The notes: generated by a model not told the origin, from the sequence alone. Counted from the stretch's first letter, positions 19,326 through 29,743 are shown. The stretch is DNA of 64,000 nucleotides from Mucilaginibacter yixingensis (GCF_041080815.1 NZ_CP160205.1:1984001-2048000), one strand, 5' to 3'. A program made the numbers and translations.

Positions 19326-19351
19326 AACAGCCGGCTGATTAGCCGGCTGTT
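19326..19351. terminator. Bidirectional terminator between GH31 and CHRD genes
   Basis: AACAGCCGGCT-GATT-AGCCGGCTGTT is a perfect 11-bp stem with T-rich sequence on both strands, placed between convergent genes. Confidence 0.9.
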
Positions 19352-19357
19352 TCTGTT

Positions 19358-19861
19358 TTAACGTTTATTGGCGGTTAGTTGTCCTCTAACTATCCCGTTG
19401 GGGAAATTGGTAGTACATATTACGTAATACCATTTACCACTAAACAGATCGGCCTTTTCTGTAGCAGAAAAACCGCTGTATCCGCCGAGGCCAAGGTTTA
19501 TAGTACCTGTTGCACCCGTACCTGAAAAAGCAACGCTTCTTAACAAGGTTCCGTTAGCCCCCGCCACCGCCGGACCATAAAAGTTTACCGAAGTAACGGC
19601 ATCGGTGCCGGTCCAAAGTGCATTCCAGGTTACGGTGAAGGTTAACACGTTCAAGCCCTCATCATACCAGCCTGAAAAAGTGCCGGTACCGGTACTGCTG
19701 CCATTGGGCACCAGTTGCTGGGCATTGCTATTGCCAGATACCAGGTATATAGCGCCATCGGTTGATTTTAGATTTCCGCCTTTGGTACAACCCAGTGCAA
19801 AAACCGCAACAAGAGAGATGAGTGCGAGGTTCTTTATTTTCTTTAATGTGAACATAATCAA
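19358..19861 (-). CDS. CHRD-domain lipoprotein of the SusC/SusD operon
   Basis: The protein has 167 residues, or 165 if it starts at the internal Met at 19855. The N-terminus LALISLVAVFALGC is a lipoprotein signal with the lipidated Cys about 23-25. The rest is one CHRD domain, with GTFSGWYDEGLNVLTFTVTW and the typical end FSGKWYYVICTTNFPNGIVRGQL. CHRD domains are beta-rich, and their function in bacteria is poorly known. It is the last gene of a five-gene operon, 25 bp after a susD. That is the place where surface glycan-binding lipoproteins (SusE/SusF type) usually sit, so glycan binding is a reasonable but unproven guess. Confidence 0.85.
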   Translation of the reverse strand: MIMFTLKKIKNLALISLVAVFALGCTKGGNLKSTDGAIYLVSGNSNAQQLVPNGSSTGTGTFSGWYDEGLNVLTFTVTWNALWTGTDAVTSVNFYGPAVAGANGTLLRSVAFSGTGATGTINLGLGGYSGFSATEKADLFSGKWYYVICTTNFPNGIVRGQLTANKR

Positions 19862-19886
19862 ATGATTTAAAGGTTTTCTAAACGGA

Positions 19887-21692
19887 TCAATACCCCGGAT
19901 TTTGTTTCAAAGACGGCGATTTGGTGATCTCGGTCTGCGGAATAGGGAAAAAGTACATCGCATCGCGGAACACGTGTTTACGTACCACAATGGTGCGGTA
20001 TGAATAAGTGCCGTTTGTTGCCCGGGTAATCTCCATGCCGTGCATGTCCTTGTTCTCGGTTGTCGGCGCAATCTTCCAGCGGCGCACATCCCAAAAACGC
20101 TGCTCCTCATAAGCCAGCTCCACCTGGCGCTCATTTTGCAGGAAAGTACGCATCTGGTCTTGAGTCATATTAGGATTGATACCGTACATACCATCTGTAC
20201 CTGCGGCTATGCCTGCGCGGTTCCTGATATCTTTTAGCCAGGTATAAATCTGCGATGAAGGACCACTAAACTCATTGTTAGCTTCGGCGGCATCCAGCAA
20301 GATCTCGGCATAACGAATCAGGTTGCGCGGGCGGTTGAGCTCCTGTCCCAGCGGACCAACACCATCTGCGCACATCTTATAGCAGTAGTAACCGGTAATG
20401 GTACCGTTAGATTTATAAATACCATCGGTGCCCTGGGTTTTTAAATTATTGTCTGTAGTGGAGGCTATCACCCCGGTATAGGTCCACACCGGCTGATCGC
20501 CGGTATAACCATTTTGTGCACGTAACGCGCCGTTGTACAAAACAGTGAAGTAAAAACGTGGATCGCGGTTCTTATACATGTTATCGCCAATACCCGGATA
20601 GCCTGAAGCCGGGTCACTAATCGCTTTACCATTGGCCATACCAAAAGCATCTACCATTTCCTGTGTAGGGAACATGGATACCGTGGCAGTATACCTGGTA
20701 CCCCGGCTAACCGGGTTACAATAAGTTTCTCTAAACATATTGTTAGGTGTGGTTGTAGGCGGATAATATGCCAAAACAGATTCAGGGTTCTGAAACGTCA
20801 GGAAGTTTTGGTAAAAAGCCGGTGTTGATGCGCGATATAAACTATACTGATTGAGGTTAATTACCGCCTGCGCTGCATCAGCAGCCAATTTCCATCGATT
20901 AATATCCGCATTTCCGTAGGATACCAGATGGTTGGGATCATCACCCCGGGCGGCGTTAGTAAGCGGACTTGCTGCGTAAAGCAACACGCGTGCTTTTAAA
21001 GCCAGGGCGGCTCCTTTGGTAATACGGCCATAATCAACCGTAGCGCTGTAAGGCGGCAGCGGATTCAGGTTGTTTAACGGCAACATAGCGGCCGCGGCAT
21101 CGCACTCTGATAAAATGTAGCTAACGCAATCTGCATAAGAACTGCGGGGCACATCAATCTTATCGTCATCAGTATAAACATTATTGCCCACGTTAGGGAA
21201 ACCGCCATAGTGTTTAAGCAAAAGTGAGTAATACCAGGCTCTTAAAAAACGTACCTGGCCTTCCCAGTATTTCCGTACGCTGTCTGATTTTAATGGGATT
21301 GTTTTCTCATTACGCAGGAAAATATTGAGGGCTCTTATTTGGGTGTAAGCCGTTCCCCAAAGGCCGTCGGTATTATTAGCCGGTGTTAATGCGCCGTTTG
21401 AGATAGTAGTACTTAGGAGGGATAAGCTTGTGGCTGATTCAGCCTCGTCACAAGCCGACTCCAGACCTGCAGAGGGATTACTGCCGAAGCGGTTGGGCTC
21501 ATACGAAAAATCGATATTGGTATACCTGCTGTTGATAAACTGCTGGCTGTAGGTACTGTCAGAAAAAACAGCTTTCTCATCAATAACAGATAAAGTTTTG
21601 GCATCAAGAAAGCCACCTTTTTTGCATGCCGAAAATAGCAGAATGGCCAATAAACAAAGCCAATACTGACGGCGTATATTTTGTGTTTTCAT
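19887..21692 (-). CDS. SusD/RagB family outer-membrane lipoprotein (pair 1)
   Basis: This 601-residue SusD-like protein has the lipidated Cys at about 23 (LLFSACKKGGFLD). Helical TPR-type segments follow: TQIRALNIFLRNEKTIP, QVRFLRAWYYSLLLKHYGGFP and the C-terminal ERQVELAYEEQRFWDVRRWK. It ends with PIPQTEITKSPSLKQNPGY, the standard SusD end. SusD proteins sit on the cell surface as the lid and glycan-capture subunit of a SusC transporter. Its partner lies 29 bp upstream in the operon. Confidence 0.96.
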   Translation of the reverse strand: MKTQNIRRQYWLCLLAILLFSACKKGGFLDAKTLSVIDEKAVFSDSTYSQQFINSRYTNIDFSYEPNRFGSNPSAGLESACDEAESATSLSLLSTTISNGALTPANNTDGLWGTAYTQIRALNIFLRNEKTIPLKSDSVRKYWEGQVRFLRAWYYSLLLKHYGGFPNVGNNVYTDDDKIDVPRSSYADCVSYILSECDAAAAMLPLNNLNPLPPYSATVDYGRITKGAALALKARVLLYAASPLTNAARGDDPNHLVSYGNADINRWKLAADAAQAVINLNQYSLYRASTPAFYQNFLTFQNPESVLAYYPPTTTPNNMFRETYCNPVSRGTRYTATVSMFPTQEMVDAFGMANGKAISDPASGYPGIGDNMYKNRDPRFYFTVLYNGALRAQNGYTGDQPVWTYTGVIASTTDNNLKTQGTDGIYKSNGTITGYYCYKMCADGVGPLGQELNRPRNLIRYAEILLDAAEANNEFSGPSSQIYTWLKDIRNRAGIAAGTDGMYGINPNMTQDQMRTFLQNERQVELAYEEQRFWDVRRWKIAPTTENKDMHGMEITRATNGTYSYRTIVVRKHVFRDAMYFFPIPQTEITKSPSLKQNPGY

Positions 21693-21721
21693 ATTACTGT
21701 GGTTAATTGATCTTATTATGG

Positions 21722-24700
21722 TTAAAATCCCAGCTGAACGCCTAAAATGTAGTTAGCCGTAATGGGATAGGCATTACCCTGACCGGAAGCAATCTCCGGG
21801 TCAATATCAAACTTGCCGGTGTTTCTGAAGGTTAACAGGTTATAGCCAGACAGGTAGATCCGGGCACTGTGCACAAACATTTTCTCCAGCGCCTTTGCCG
21901 GCACCTGGTAGCCCAGCTCTAACGACTTCAGGCGCACGTAACTGGCGTTCTGGTACCAGAAATCAGACGAGACATTGGCGCCGCCGGTTTGGTAAGACGA
22001 GTTGTTGGTGGCACTGTTAAAGCTGATGCGCGGATAGGTGGCCGTGGCCGCTGTTGAAGGTGTCCAGGCATCAACAAACCATGGGCGGATGTTACCCAGG
22101 AATGAATCGCTACCCTCGGCATTAATCAGTACCGAATAGCCAAAGGCACCCTGTATCAATCCGCGGAGCGAGAAACCTTTATAAGATACCGAAAGATTTA
22201 ACCCATAAGTATCTGTAGGCAGGTTAGGTTTTGACATATAGTACTGATCGGCAGTGGTGATCAGGCCATCGCCGTTTAAATCTGCATACTTCATGTCGCC
22301 GGGTTGTATGGTGCTCCACAATGGCTTAGGTATGCCCGCTTTAACCTGTCCGTTGGCATCAAAATCTGAAGCCTGGTAGAACCCAACAAAATGATAAGCC
22401 AGTGATGAACCAAGCTGAGAACCGGTTCTGGCCTGGTAAGGATAGTTTGGCGCCTCGCTCACATAAATGATCTTGTTTTTGGCGTGCGAGTAGTTACCGC
22501 TTACGGTAAAGTCAACATTTTTCACTCTGCCGTGGTAGGTCAGCTCGCCATCAAAACCGGTGTTTGAGGTAATACCGATATTTTTTTGCGGTAATGCCTG
22601 TCCAATAAGCAAAGGCACATCGCCCTGCGCAATCAGCTGATCATAACGGTAGTTATAAAACCAATCTGGCGAGAAAGTAAGTTTGCCGTTAAACATGTTG
22701 ATATCTAAACCGATATCTGTTTTCCGTTCTTTCTCCCAGGTAATGTTTGGATTAACCAGCGCGCCTTCATTAGCACCATTACCAAAATAGCTCACACCAG
22801 CCGGTAATGAGTATTGAACAACGCTGGTTACTGCTGTTGGGTTGGTATTGGTATATGATTTATCAGAACCGTTTATACCGTATGATCCCCTGATTTTGAA
22901 CAGGTCAAAAAACGGGAACAGCTTATTAAAGAACTTTTCTTTAGAGATATCATACGCAATACTGGCTGCCGGGAACACGCCATATTTTTGATTGGAGTTG
23001 AAAACGTCGTTACCGTTTTTGGCTACCGTGAAGTAAAGTATATACCTGTCTTTAAACACGTAGTTAAGGATACCCGATAAGCCGCGGTAGTTTAAAGGCA
23101 CGTTGCCGAGATTTTGATAGCTGTTTTGATTTACCAGTGCAACCAGATCAAACGAGTGCTCGCCAAACTGGCGTTTGTAATGCAGTTGCGCACGGATGTT
23201 GGTGTTATTATTAAACGCATCGTTACCAAAACCCTGACCGTATGGCGGCAATTGCGCAGTACCACCCGATTTTAAGTTATAGGTATTAGTTGCTGAATTA
23301 TAGAAGTAAACCGGAATTTGCGAAGCCACAGCCCTGGTTTCATTACGGTGCTCGTTAATGTTGCTGGAGTAGGCTACGATAATCCCTGCATCAAGACCCT
23401 GAGTAATAAAATCAAGCTTTTGGGTGCCTCTAAAGGTGATATTGAAATTGTTGTTAAAGTTTCTGTTATAACCACCATTGGCCAGGGCTGCAATTGGATT
23501 GATAAAACCGTTAGACCCAATTTGAGAGGCATAACCATAAGTTCCGTTAGGATTTACTACCGGCATTGATAGCGGCGCCAGCGATTTGAACTCCTCTAAC
23601 TGTTTAAAAAGCCCTGCCGACTCTTGCACACCCGCCGGGTTATTGAGGGTTTCAAACCTGCCGTTAATATCAAATTGCAGGTTAAGCGTTTTGGTTGGTG
23701 TAATATCAAGGTTAGAGCGAAAGTTAAAACGATTGTAGAAGTAGTTGTTGTTAACATCATCATCTGGTTTAACAGGCGCAAAATGTTTCAGCAAACCGTT
23801 CTGGGTGAAATAGCCCAACGAGGTCATGTATTTCACAATGCTGTTTCCTCCGCTTACATCAACGTTATAGCGCTGCTGGGTTGACATATTTTTCAGCAAC
23901 TCCTTTTGCCAGTTAACGTTGGGATGGCCGTAGGGATCGGTTCCATCTTTAAAAGCCTGCAAATCTGCCGCGGTGTATGGCAGTGTTTTTTGTCCAGAGA
24001 GACCGTAACTATCATTAATGTAAGCTTCGTTCATCAACACAGCAGTGGTGTAGGCATCCATGTAATCGGTAAATTTGATCACCTGGTTAACGCCGCCCTC
24101 GCCGGTCAGCGTAATTCTGGGTTTGCCAATTTTTCCGCGTTTAGTGGTGATCAGCAAAACACCATTAGCGCCTTTAATACCATAAACCGCTGTTGTTGAG
24201 GCATCTTTCAGGATGGTTACAGATTCAATCTCATTCACGTCAAGCTGGGCCACCTGTGCGTAGGTATATTCAATATCATCCACAATAATGAGCGGCTGAC
24301 TGTCGCCGTTTAATGAGTTGGTGCCCCTGATGTAAAAGTCGGCTGCATCGGCTCCGGGCTGACCGCTTCGTTGCTGCGAGAAGAAGCCCGGCAAACGTCC
24401 AACTAAGGTGTTCTGTAAGGTAGCCGTAGGCACATCCGCAACTTCTGATGCTTTGATTGAGCTTGATGCACCGGCAGATAAGGCCCTGGTTGTTGTTTGA
24501 TAGGCACGCACCACCACTTCATTCAGGCCTTTAACATCCTCTTTCAATACAATGTTGAGGGTAAGCCTGCCGTTAAGTTTTACAGGAGTGGTGGCATAGC
24601 TAATGGCTGAGAACGAAAGCGTGGCCGTTTTGCTGCTGGCCGTTACCCTGAAATTACCGTTTGCATCGGTAACTGCAATGTTTTTAGGATTTTCAGGCTC

Positions 24701-24835
24701 CTGCACGGTTACGCCCGGCACTGGCACGTTCTTTACGTCTACCACCTTGCCGGTTATCGTCACCTTTTCCTGCGCCCACGTGGAGATGGCGCAAAACAGG
24801 AAGGTGAGACTTATGACGAATTTTAATATTTTCAT
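21722..24835 (-). CDS. SusC/RagA TonB-linked outer-membrane transporter (pair 1)
   Basis: The protein has 1037 residues: signal peptide (about 1-21), a carboxypeptidase-regulatory-like domain (about 22-105), a TonB-box region (LNEVVVRAY), a plug with the SusC signature ESVTILKDASTTAVYGIKGANG (about 203-225), and a beta-barrel ending in an aromatic residue (ILGVQLGF). No N-terminal STN domain is present, so it is not built for anti-sigma signalling. It imports oligosaccharides with the SusD encoded just downstream. The gap to the upstream susD of pair 2 is only 19 bp, so both pairs share a transcript. Confidence 0.97.
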   Translation of the reverse strand: MKILKFVISLTFLFCAISTWAQEKVTITGKVVDVKNVPVPGVTVQEPENPKNIAVTDANGNFRVTASSKTATLSFSAISYATTPVKLNGRLTLNIVLKEDVKGLNEVVVRAYQTTTRALSAGASSSIKASEVADVPTATLQNTLVGRLPGFFSQQRSGQPGADAADFYIRGTNSLNGDSQPLIIVDDIEYTYAQVAQLDVNEIESVTILKDASTTAVYGIKGANGVLLITTKRGKIGKPRITLTGEGGVNQVIKFTDYMDAYTTAVLMNEAYINDSYGLSGQKTLPYTAADLQAFKDGTDPYGHPNVNWQKELLKNMSTQQRYNVDVSGGNSIVKYMTSLGYFTQNGLLKHFAPVKPDDDVNNNYFYNRFNFRSNLDITPTKTLNLQFDINGRFETLNNPAGVQESAGLFKQLEEFKSLAPLSMPVVNPNGTYGYASQIGSNGFINPIAALANGGYNRNFNNNFNITFRGTQKLDFITQGLDAGIIVAYSSNINEHRNETRAVASQIPVYFYNSATNTYNLKSGGTAQLPPYGQGFGNDAFNNNTNIRAQLHYKRQFGEHSFDLVALVNQNSYQNLGNVPLNYRGLSGILNYVFKDRYILYFTVAKNGNDVFNSNQKYGVFPAASIAYDISKEKFFNKLFPFFDLFKIRGSYGINGSDKSYTNTNPTAVTSVVQYSLPAGVSYFGNGANEGALVNPNITWEKERKTDIGLDINMFNGKLTFSPDWFYNYRYDQLIAQGDVPLLIGQALPQKNIGITSNTGFDGELTYHGRVKNVDFTVSGNYSHAKNKIIYVSEAPNYPYQARTGSQLGSSLAYHFVGFYQASDFDANGQVKAGIPKPLWSTIQPGDMKYADLNGDGLITTADQYYMSKPNLPTDTYGLNLSVSYKGFSLRGLIQGAFGYSVLINAEGSDSFLGNIRPWFVDAWTPSTAATATYPRISFNSATNNSSYQTGGANVSSDFWYQNASYVRLKSLELGYQVPAKALEKMFVHSARIYLSGYNLLTFRNTGKFDIDPEIASGQGNAYPITANYILGVQLGF

Positions 24836-24854
24836 GTTTAAAGTGACTTGACCG

Positions 24855-26600
24855 TTAATAATTAGGGTTTTGCTTCATGTTGGGGTTGACCTGGATCTCG
24901 TTGTTGAGGATCGGTAACAAGTTCATTCGGTCGTCATAAAATGGCGTAGCAACCACCTTTGGTGTGTAGGTGAACGTGCCATTTGCATTTTTGGTAACAG
25001 TTACGCCATGCAGAGCGGTACCATATACGGTTTTAGCAATCTTCCAGCGTCTGATATCGTAATAGCGTTGCTCTTCAAATGCAAACTCAAGCCGGCGCTC
25101 ATTACGGATCATATCCCGCATTTGCGATTGCGAAAGACCGACAGGCAGCGCGTAAGGCACTAAACCGGCACGTTGTCTAACGGCCTCAACAGCACTGTAA
25201 ACACTGGCATCAGGCCCGGAGTACTCGTTCTGGGCTTCGGCATACATCAGCAAAATATCGGCATACCTGATCCAGCAGAACGTTGCCGTTACCGATGGGT
25301 GATACATCGTCGGCGTAAAGGAGGTGTTGTTATTATCATTAGCCAATCCCTTTTTGGCATAGTAGCCGGTTTGCGTTTGCACACCACTGTTTACGGTGTT
25401 ATTATTAGGCTTATCCAAACCACCTTCGTAAGTCTGAATAGCTCGTTTTAGCCAGGTACCGCCGTTATAGAATATGGTTTGATCTAATCGCGGATCGCGA
25501 TTGGCGTAGGGGTTGTTAGGGTCATAACCAGATGTAGGGTCTGTAATTGCCTTCCCGTTTTTCATCGGGAAAGCATCAACCAGTTCCTGAGTTGGGCTTA
25601 CCAGACCGTTGCTGGCAACATTACCCACGGTATACCCCACAGGCGACATACGGTTGCCAAATGTGGTTTGATAACTTGCCCCAAAACGAACGAAAATAAA
25701 CTCCTTATTAATGTGCGTGGTGTTGAGGATGTAGCGGTTAGACTCTAAAGCAAAAAGATTAAGATCCATTACCGCTTTGGCAGCATCGGCAGCCGCCTTC
25801 CACCGGCTGGCGTCATAACTGGCATAGCCGGTATAATCCAGATTGGGTGTTGATGAAGGATTAAACAGCGGACTTGCAGCCAGCAGCAGCACCTTTGCCT
25901 TAATAGCCAAATCGATACTTTTACGCATGCGGCCAAAATCTCCGTCGGTACCATCTGTTGTGCCGTTGCCGCTGCCACGTTGGGCTAAAGTAGCCTCTGG
26001 GCGCATGTCATCTTTCACGGCATCCAGTTCAGATACGATGTATTTCACACAGTCATCAAAGCTGGCGCGTTTTTGGGTAAACAGTGTCGGGTCATTCGGG
26101 TCAAACACCTGGTCGCCTATCAGCGGCACGCCACCGTAACGCTTCAGCATTTCATAATAAAAAATCGATCTCAATACTCTAACCTCTGCTGCCAGCCACT
26201 TAGGCAAAGTTGGATCTGCCCAGTTAACTCTTTTATAATTGGCCAGAAACATGTTACACCTCCGGATGGCACCGTAGCAAGTCCCCCAGTTATCATCATA
26301 AGTATTCAGTGGCGAGTAGCCTCCATTAATAACATTCCACGTGGCGCTACCTTGGTCTGAAGGCACAGCATCATCAGACGCCACCTCGAGGATATTGCCG
26401 TTGATGCGGATGTAGCCGGTTGGCAATTGCGAGTATATTTTAATTACCCAGCCCTGTGCGAAATTGCCGGTAGGGTCTGATGAATCCCAGATATATTCGT
26501 CGGTAGTATTGGTAAGCGGGTGATCTTCAAATGTTTTTTGACACGAAACGCTGAAGGCAACCGAAATTACCAGCATAGCGTATATGATTTTCTTTTTCAT
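24855..26600 (-). CDS. SusD/RagB family outer-membrane lipoprotein (pair 2)
   Basis: This 581-residue SusD homologue has a lipobox at AFSVSC (Cys20). It carries the SusD landmarks CYGAIRRCNMFLANYKRVN, RSIFYYEMLKRYGGVPLIG, ERRLEFAFEEQRYYDIRRWK and the end NEIQVNPNMKQNPNY. It would form the surface lid of the SusC encoded 20 bp upstream. It shares only family-level features with the pair 1 SusD in variable regions, which suggests the two pairs take different oligosaccharides. Confidence 0.96.
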   Translation of the reverse strand: MKKKIIYAMLVISVAFSVSCQKTFEDHPLTNTTDEYIWDSSDPTGNFAQGWVIKIYSQLPTGYIRINGNILEVASDDAVPSDQGSATWNVINGGYSPLNTYDDNWGTCYGAIRRCNMFLANYKRVNWADPTLPKWLAAEVRVLRSIFYYEMLKRYGGVPLIGDQVFDPNDPTLFTQKRASFDDCVKYIVSELDAVKDDMRPEATLAQRGSGNGTTDGTDGDFGRMRKSIDLAIKAKVLLLAASPLFNPSSTPNLDYTGYASYDASRWKAAADAAKAVMDLNLFALESNRYILNTTHINKEFIFVRFGASYQTTFGNRMSPVGYTVGNVASNGLVSPTQELVDAFPMKNGKAITDPTSGYDPNNPYANRDPRLDQTIFYNGGTWLKRAIQTYEGGLDKPNNNTVNSGVQTQTGYYAKKGLANDNNNTSFTPTMYHPSVTATFCWIRYADILLMYAEAQNEYSGPDASVYSAVEAVRQRAGLVPYALPVGLSQSQMRDMIRNERRLEFAFEEQRYYDIRRWKIAKTVYGTALHGVTVTKNANGTFTYTPKVVATPFYDDRMNLLPILNNEIQVNPNMKQNPNY

Positions 26601-26620
26601 AATATCAATCTTGAGCGTGA

Positions 26621-29600
26621 TTAGAATTTGGCGTTGATGCCGAAATTGATAGTCCGGAGGATAGGGTACGGATAGCTGGTGCCAGTGTAAAGCGACTCAG
26701 GGTCAATATCTTTCCGCAGTTTAAACAGCTCTGACCAGGTAACCAGGTTAAGCCCGTTAGTAAACAATTTTAGCGATGGCACCCCGATTTTACGCGTCAA
26801 TACAGATGGAAGCGTGTAGCCTACTTCGGCATTTTTCAGACGGATGAAATCGGCATTCCTTAACCAGAAAGACGATGTCTGTGTGTTGTTTACATTTGAT
26901 CCTACCCAAAGGCGGGTAGCCGTGGTGGATGGCTGGCTCGGTGTCCAGCGGTTCAGATTATATTCATAGGCATTGTTATTGCCGCCGTTGCCAAATCCAT
27001 ACCAGAAATCGCCATTGAGGTAAGCCTGGTGGTTTTGGGTGCCCTGAAATAATACATTAACATCAAACCCTTTGTAACTGAAACCGGCAGTTATACCATA
27101 ATAGATAGTTGGTTTACCATTGCCAATCGGACCAATATCATCCGAGTTGATCACACCATCACCATTTCTGTCCAGATACCTGATATCGCCCGGCCGTAAG
27201 CTCGATTTTGGTGTTGATGCAAATACGGCTGTCTTTGGATCATTGATCTCTGCGTAGCTTTGAAAAACTCCGGTAGCAATGTAGCCGCTGCGTAGTCCCA
27301 CAGGTAAACCAGTAAGGTTTTGATAGCTATAGGTATGCGGAATTTCGTCCAGGAAAACAGCCTTAGACTGCACGAACGAGAAATTAGCGTTCAGGAAATA
27401 GTTAAAATTGCCAATGTGGCTCTGCCAGCCGGCGGTTAGATCAGATCCCCAGTAATCATACGTGTATTTGTTTGTTTGGGGGAAACCGATGCCAAGCAAC
27501 GTTGTCTGTTTGCCGGGATTGCCAACCAGGTCATAAAACCGGTTTTTAAAATACTCTGCACTTAAAGTAAACTGGTTATTCCAAAGGCCCAGATCAAGAC
27601 CCAGGTTCAGTTTTTTAGCTTTCTCCGGAGCCACAACCACGGCAAGAGCGCTCTGACCGGTACTGCGGGTTACGCCGTTTGTGCCAAAATAATAACCATC
27701 ATTGTTAAAGGTGTTTGAGTAGTTCCAATAGGTTTGGATATAGGTATAGTAACCTGCGTTGGCCTGCCCGGTTCTGCCGTATGAGCCTCTGAGTTTCAGG
27801 TTGCTGATGGCTTTAATATTGTCGGCAATAAAGGCTTCTTTGTGAATGTTCCAGCCCGCACCTACAGCGCCAAAGTTTGCCCATCTGTACTGCGGCGCAA
27901 ACCAGTTGTAGCCAGAGTGGCTACCAGATGCTTCCAGCAAATATTTCTGATCCCAATCATAAGTTACCCTGGCCGCGTAATCGGTGTAGTTTTCGGGCAG
28001 GTTGCCGGTATCAAACTGCATATTGCTTTGCTGGTCGGTAAGTATTACCGCACTTACATGGTGTTTGCCAAAGCTGTGAGCATAACCCAAATCAGCCTCC
28101 GCATAAGTTACCCTCGACCGCGCGCCTGGGGCGCCAGCTGTGGTTTGTGCACTGGTTGCGCCAATTTTGGTATAGCTGTTGGTGAGCGGGAAATACTGGA
28201 AAACAGCAAAGTCTTTAGCTCGTGTGGTGGTATAATTAGAGGAGTTGTTATAAGATCCTTGTCCTTTAAGGTACAAGCCCGGCAGCAAATCATCCAGACG
28301 TTGGGTTACTTGCAGATCCACCGCCATATCACGCAGGTTGGTAAACGAGTATCCCCTTTGAACAGCCTGCCCGTAAATATTTACGTTTTGGCCGTAAAGA
28401 CTGGTACCACCCAATGATCCATCCGGATTAAATACCGGGTAGGCGTTGTTTGGCGTAGTTGTCAGCGCGCTGAAAATGCCATTTGATCCCTGCGCGGGAG
28501 TGCCGGCACCCACACCCGGCTGATTGTTTTTTTCCATGCGGCCAAAAAGGTTCAGCTGCATTTGGGTTGTACGCGTAATATCTACCCCCAGGTTGGTACG
28601 GAGGAGATAACGATCAAGCTGGGCGTTGGTGTTGTAGCTGTTAGAGTCAATGGTTTTTAGCAGACCGGTCTCGGTCATCTGATCAAGATCAACAAAGTAG
28701 CGGAAGCCCTTTCCGCTGCCCTGCAAATTGAAATTGTATCTTTTGAGTGCCGAGGTATTTTTTAATACCGTTTTATACCAATCCACATTAGGGTGTCCGT
28801 AAGGATCTGAACCATTATTGTATGCGGCAATATCTGCCGCCGAATATTTGGGGGTGATGGTTGTTGTACCGGCATCATTTTGCTGAGCCTCGTTATACAA
28901 CAGCGCATATTGCCCTGCCGATAATGGCTTTGGCAAACCCAGCGGACTTTCTACCCCAAATTGATAGCTGAATGATATGCGTGGTGTACCGCTATCCCCT
29001 TTTTTTGTAATGATAGAGATGATTCCGTTGCTGGAGCGCATGCCAAACATGGCAGTAGACAGTGCGTCTCTCAGTACCGAAACAGATTCTATTTCTTCCG
29101 GATCAATAGACAGAAAGCTGCGTTGCACGCCATCTATCAGGATAATGTTTGCGCCCAAAGCAGAGCGAACGTTATAGCTGAGACCCACACCATCAAGCGC
29201 TGGGCCACCGCTGGTGAAGCCAATATTGAGGCCGGCAATGCGGCCAGGCAGCGCCTGCAGAAACTGGGATGCCGGAGTGGTTGTCAGCTGTTCGGTATAA
29301 GCGGTGCCTACTGATTGCAGCATGGTTGTGGCCGATTGCTCGCCATGCAGAATGCTAATGGCGCGGGCAGTATCATGCTTCCCGCCGGCAATATTGCGCA
29401 GAAACCGGCGGCTTAACTGAACCTGCATATTGACATCTGCCTGTTTTTGCTTGGTATAAAAATCGCGGTGGTCAAATGTCAGTACCTGGTTTGGGCCACC
29501 GGGTATGGCAAATGTGCCGTCGGCTTTAGTTTGGTAACTTTTGTCGGTGCCGGCATAGATAACTACACCGGTCAGCGGCTTACCGTTGTCATCACGAACA

Positions 29601-29743
29601 ACGCCCCTCACGGTGTCCTGCATGGACGAAGAGGCGCGGGTAGCATTTTTGTGCACCTGCGACTTTTGTGCCAATGCCGTTTGCATAATGGCGCAGCAAC
29701 AAAAGAGGATGCCGCCTCTAGTGCATAATTTCTTGATTGTCAT
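26621..29743 (-). CDS. SusC-family TonB-linked transporter (pair 2), divergent plug
   Basis: The protein has 1040 residues with a signal peptide (about 1-25), a short carboxypeptidase-regulatory-like domain (VRGVVRDDNGKPLTGVVIY), a plug, and a barrel ending TINFGINAKF. The plug signature reads ESVSVLRDALSTAMFGMRSSNG, clearly altered from the usual LKDAS-A-IYG form. The common VVVGYG-type TonB box is missing, replaced by a different linker (about 110-160). It is still a full-length transporter gene and begins the five-gene operon. Import of a different or larger glycan is possible. Confidence 0.94.
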   Translation of the reverse strand: MTIKKLCTRGGILFCCCAIMQTALAQKSQVHKNATRASSSMQDTVRGVVRDDNGKPLTGVVIYAGTDKSYQTKADGTFAIPGGPNQVLTFDHRDFYTKQKQADVNMQVQLSRRFLRNIAGGKHDTARAISILHGEQSATTMLQSVGTAYTEQLTTTPASQFLQALPGRIAGLNIGFTSGGPALDGVGLSYNVRSALGANIILIDGVQRSFLSIDPEEIESVSVLRDALSTAMFGMRSSNGIISIITKKGDSGTPRISFSYQFGVESPLGLPKPLSAGQYALLYNEAQQNDAGTTTITPKYSAADIAAYNNGSDPYGHPNVDWYKTVLKNTSALKRYNFNLQGSGKGFRYFVDLDQMTETGLLKTIDSNSYNTNAQLDRYLLRTNLGVDITRTTQMQLNLFGRMEKNNQPGVGAGTPAQGSNGIFSALTTTPNNAYPVFNPDGSLGGTSLYGQNVNIYGQAVQRGYSFTNLRDMAVDLQVTQRLDDLLPGLYLKGQGSYNNSSNYTTTRAKDFAVFQYFPLTNSYTKIGATSAQTTAGAPGARSRVTYAEADLGYAHSFGKHHVSAVILTDQQSNMQFDTGNLPENYTDYAARVTYDWDQKYLLEASGSHSGYNWFAPQYRWANFGAVGAGWNIHKEAFIADNIKAISNLKLRGSYGRTGQANAGYYTYIQTYWNYSNTFNNDGYYFGTNGVTRSTGQSALAVVVAPEKAKKLNLGLDLGLWNNQFTLSAEYFKNRFYDLVGNPGKQTTLLGIGFPQTNKYTYDYWGSDLTAGWQSHIGNFNYFLNANFSFVQSKAVFLDEIPHTYSYQNLTGLPVGLRSGYIATGVFQSYAEINDPKTAVFASTPKSSLRPGDIRYLDRNGDGVINSDDIGPIGNGKPTIYYGITAGFSYKGFDVNVLFQGTQNHQAYLNGDFWYGFGNGGNNNAYEYNLNRWTPSQPSTTATRLWVGSNVNNTQTSSFWLRNADFIRLKNAEVGYTLPSVLTRKIGVPSLKLFTNGLNLVTWSELFKLRKDIDPESLYTGTSYPYPILRTINFGINAKF

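Noticed and set aside
27842..28417. 191-codon plus-strand frame
   Set aside because: Antisense to the middle of a SusC barrel domain.
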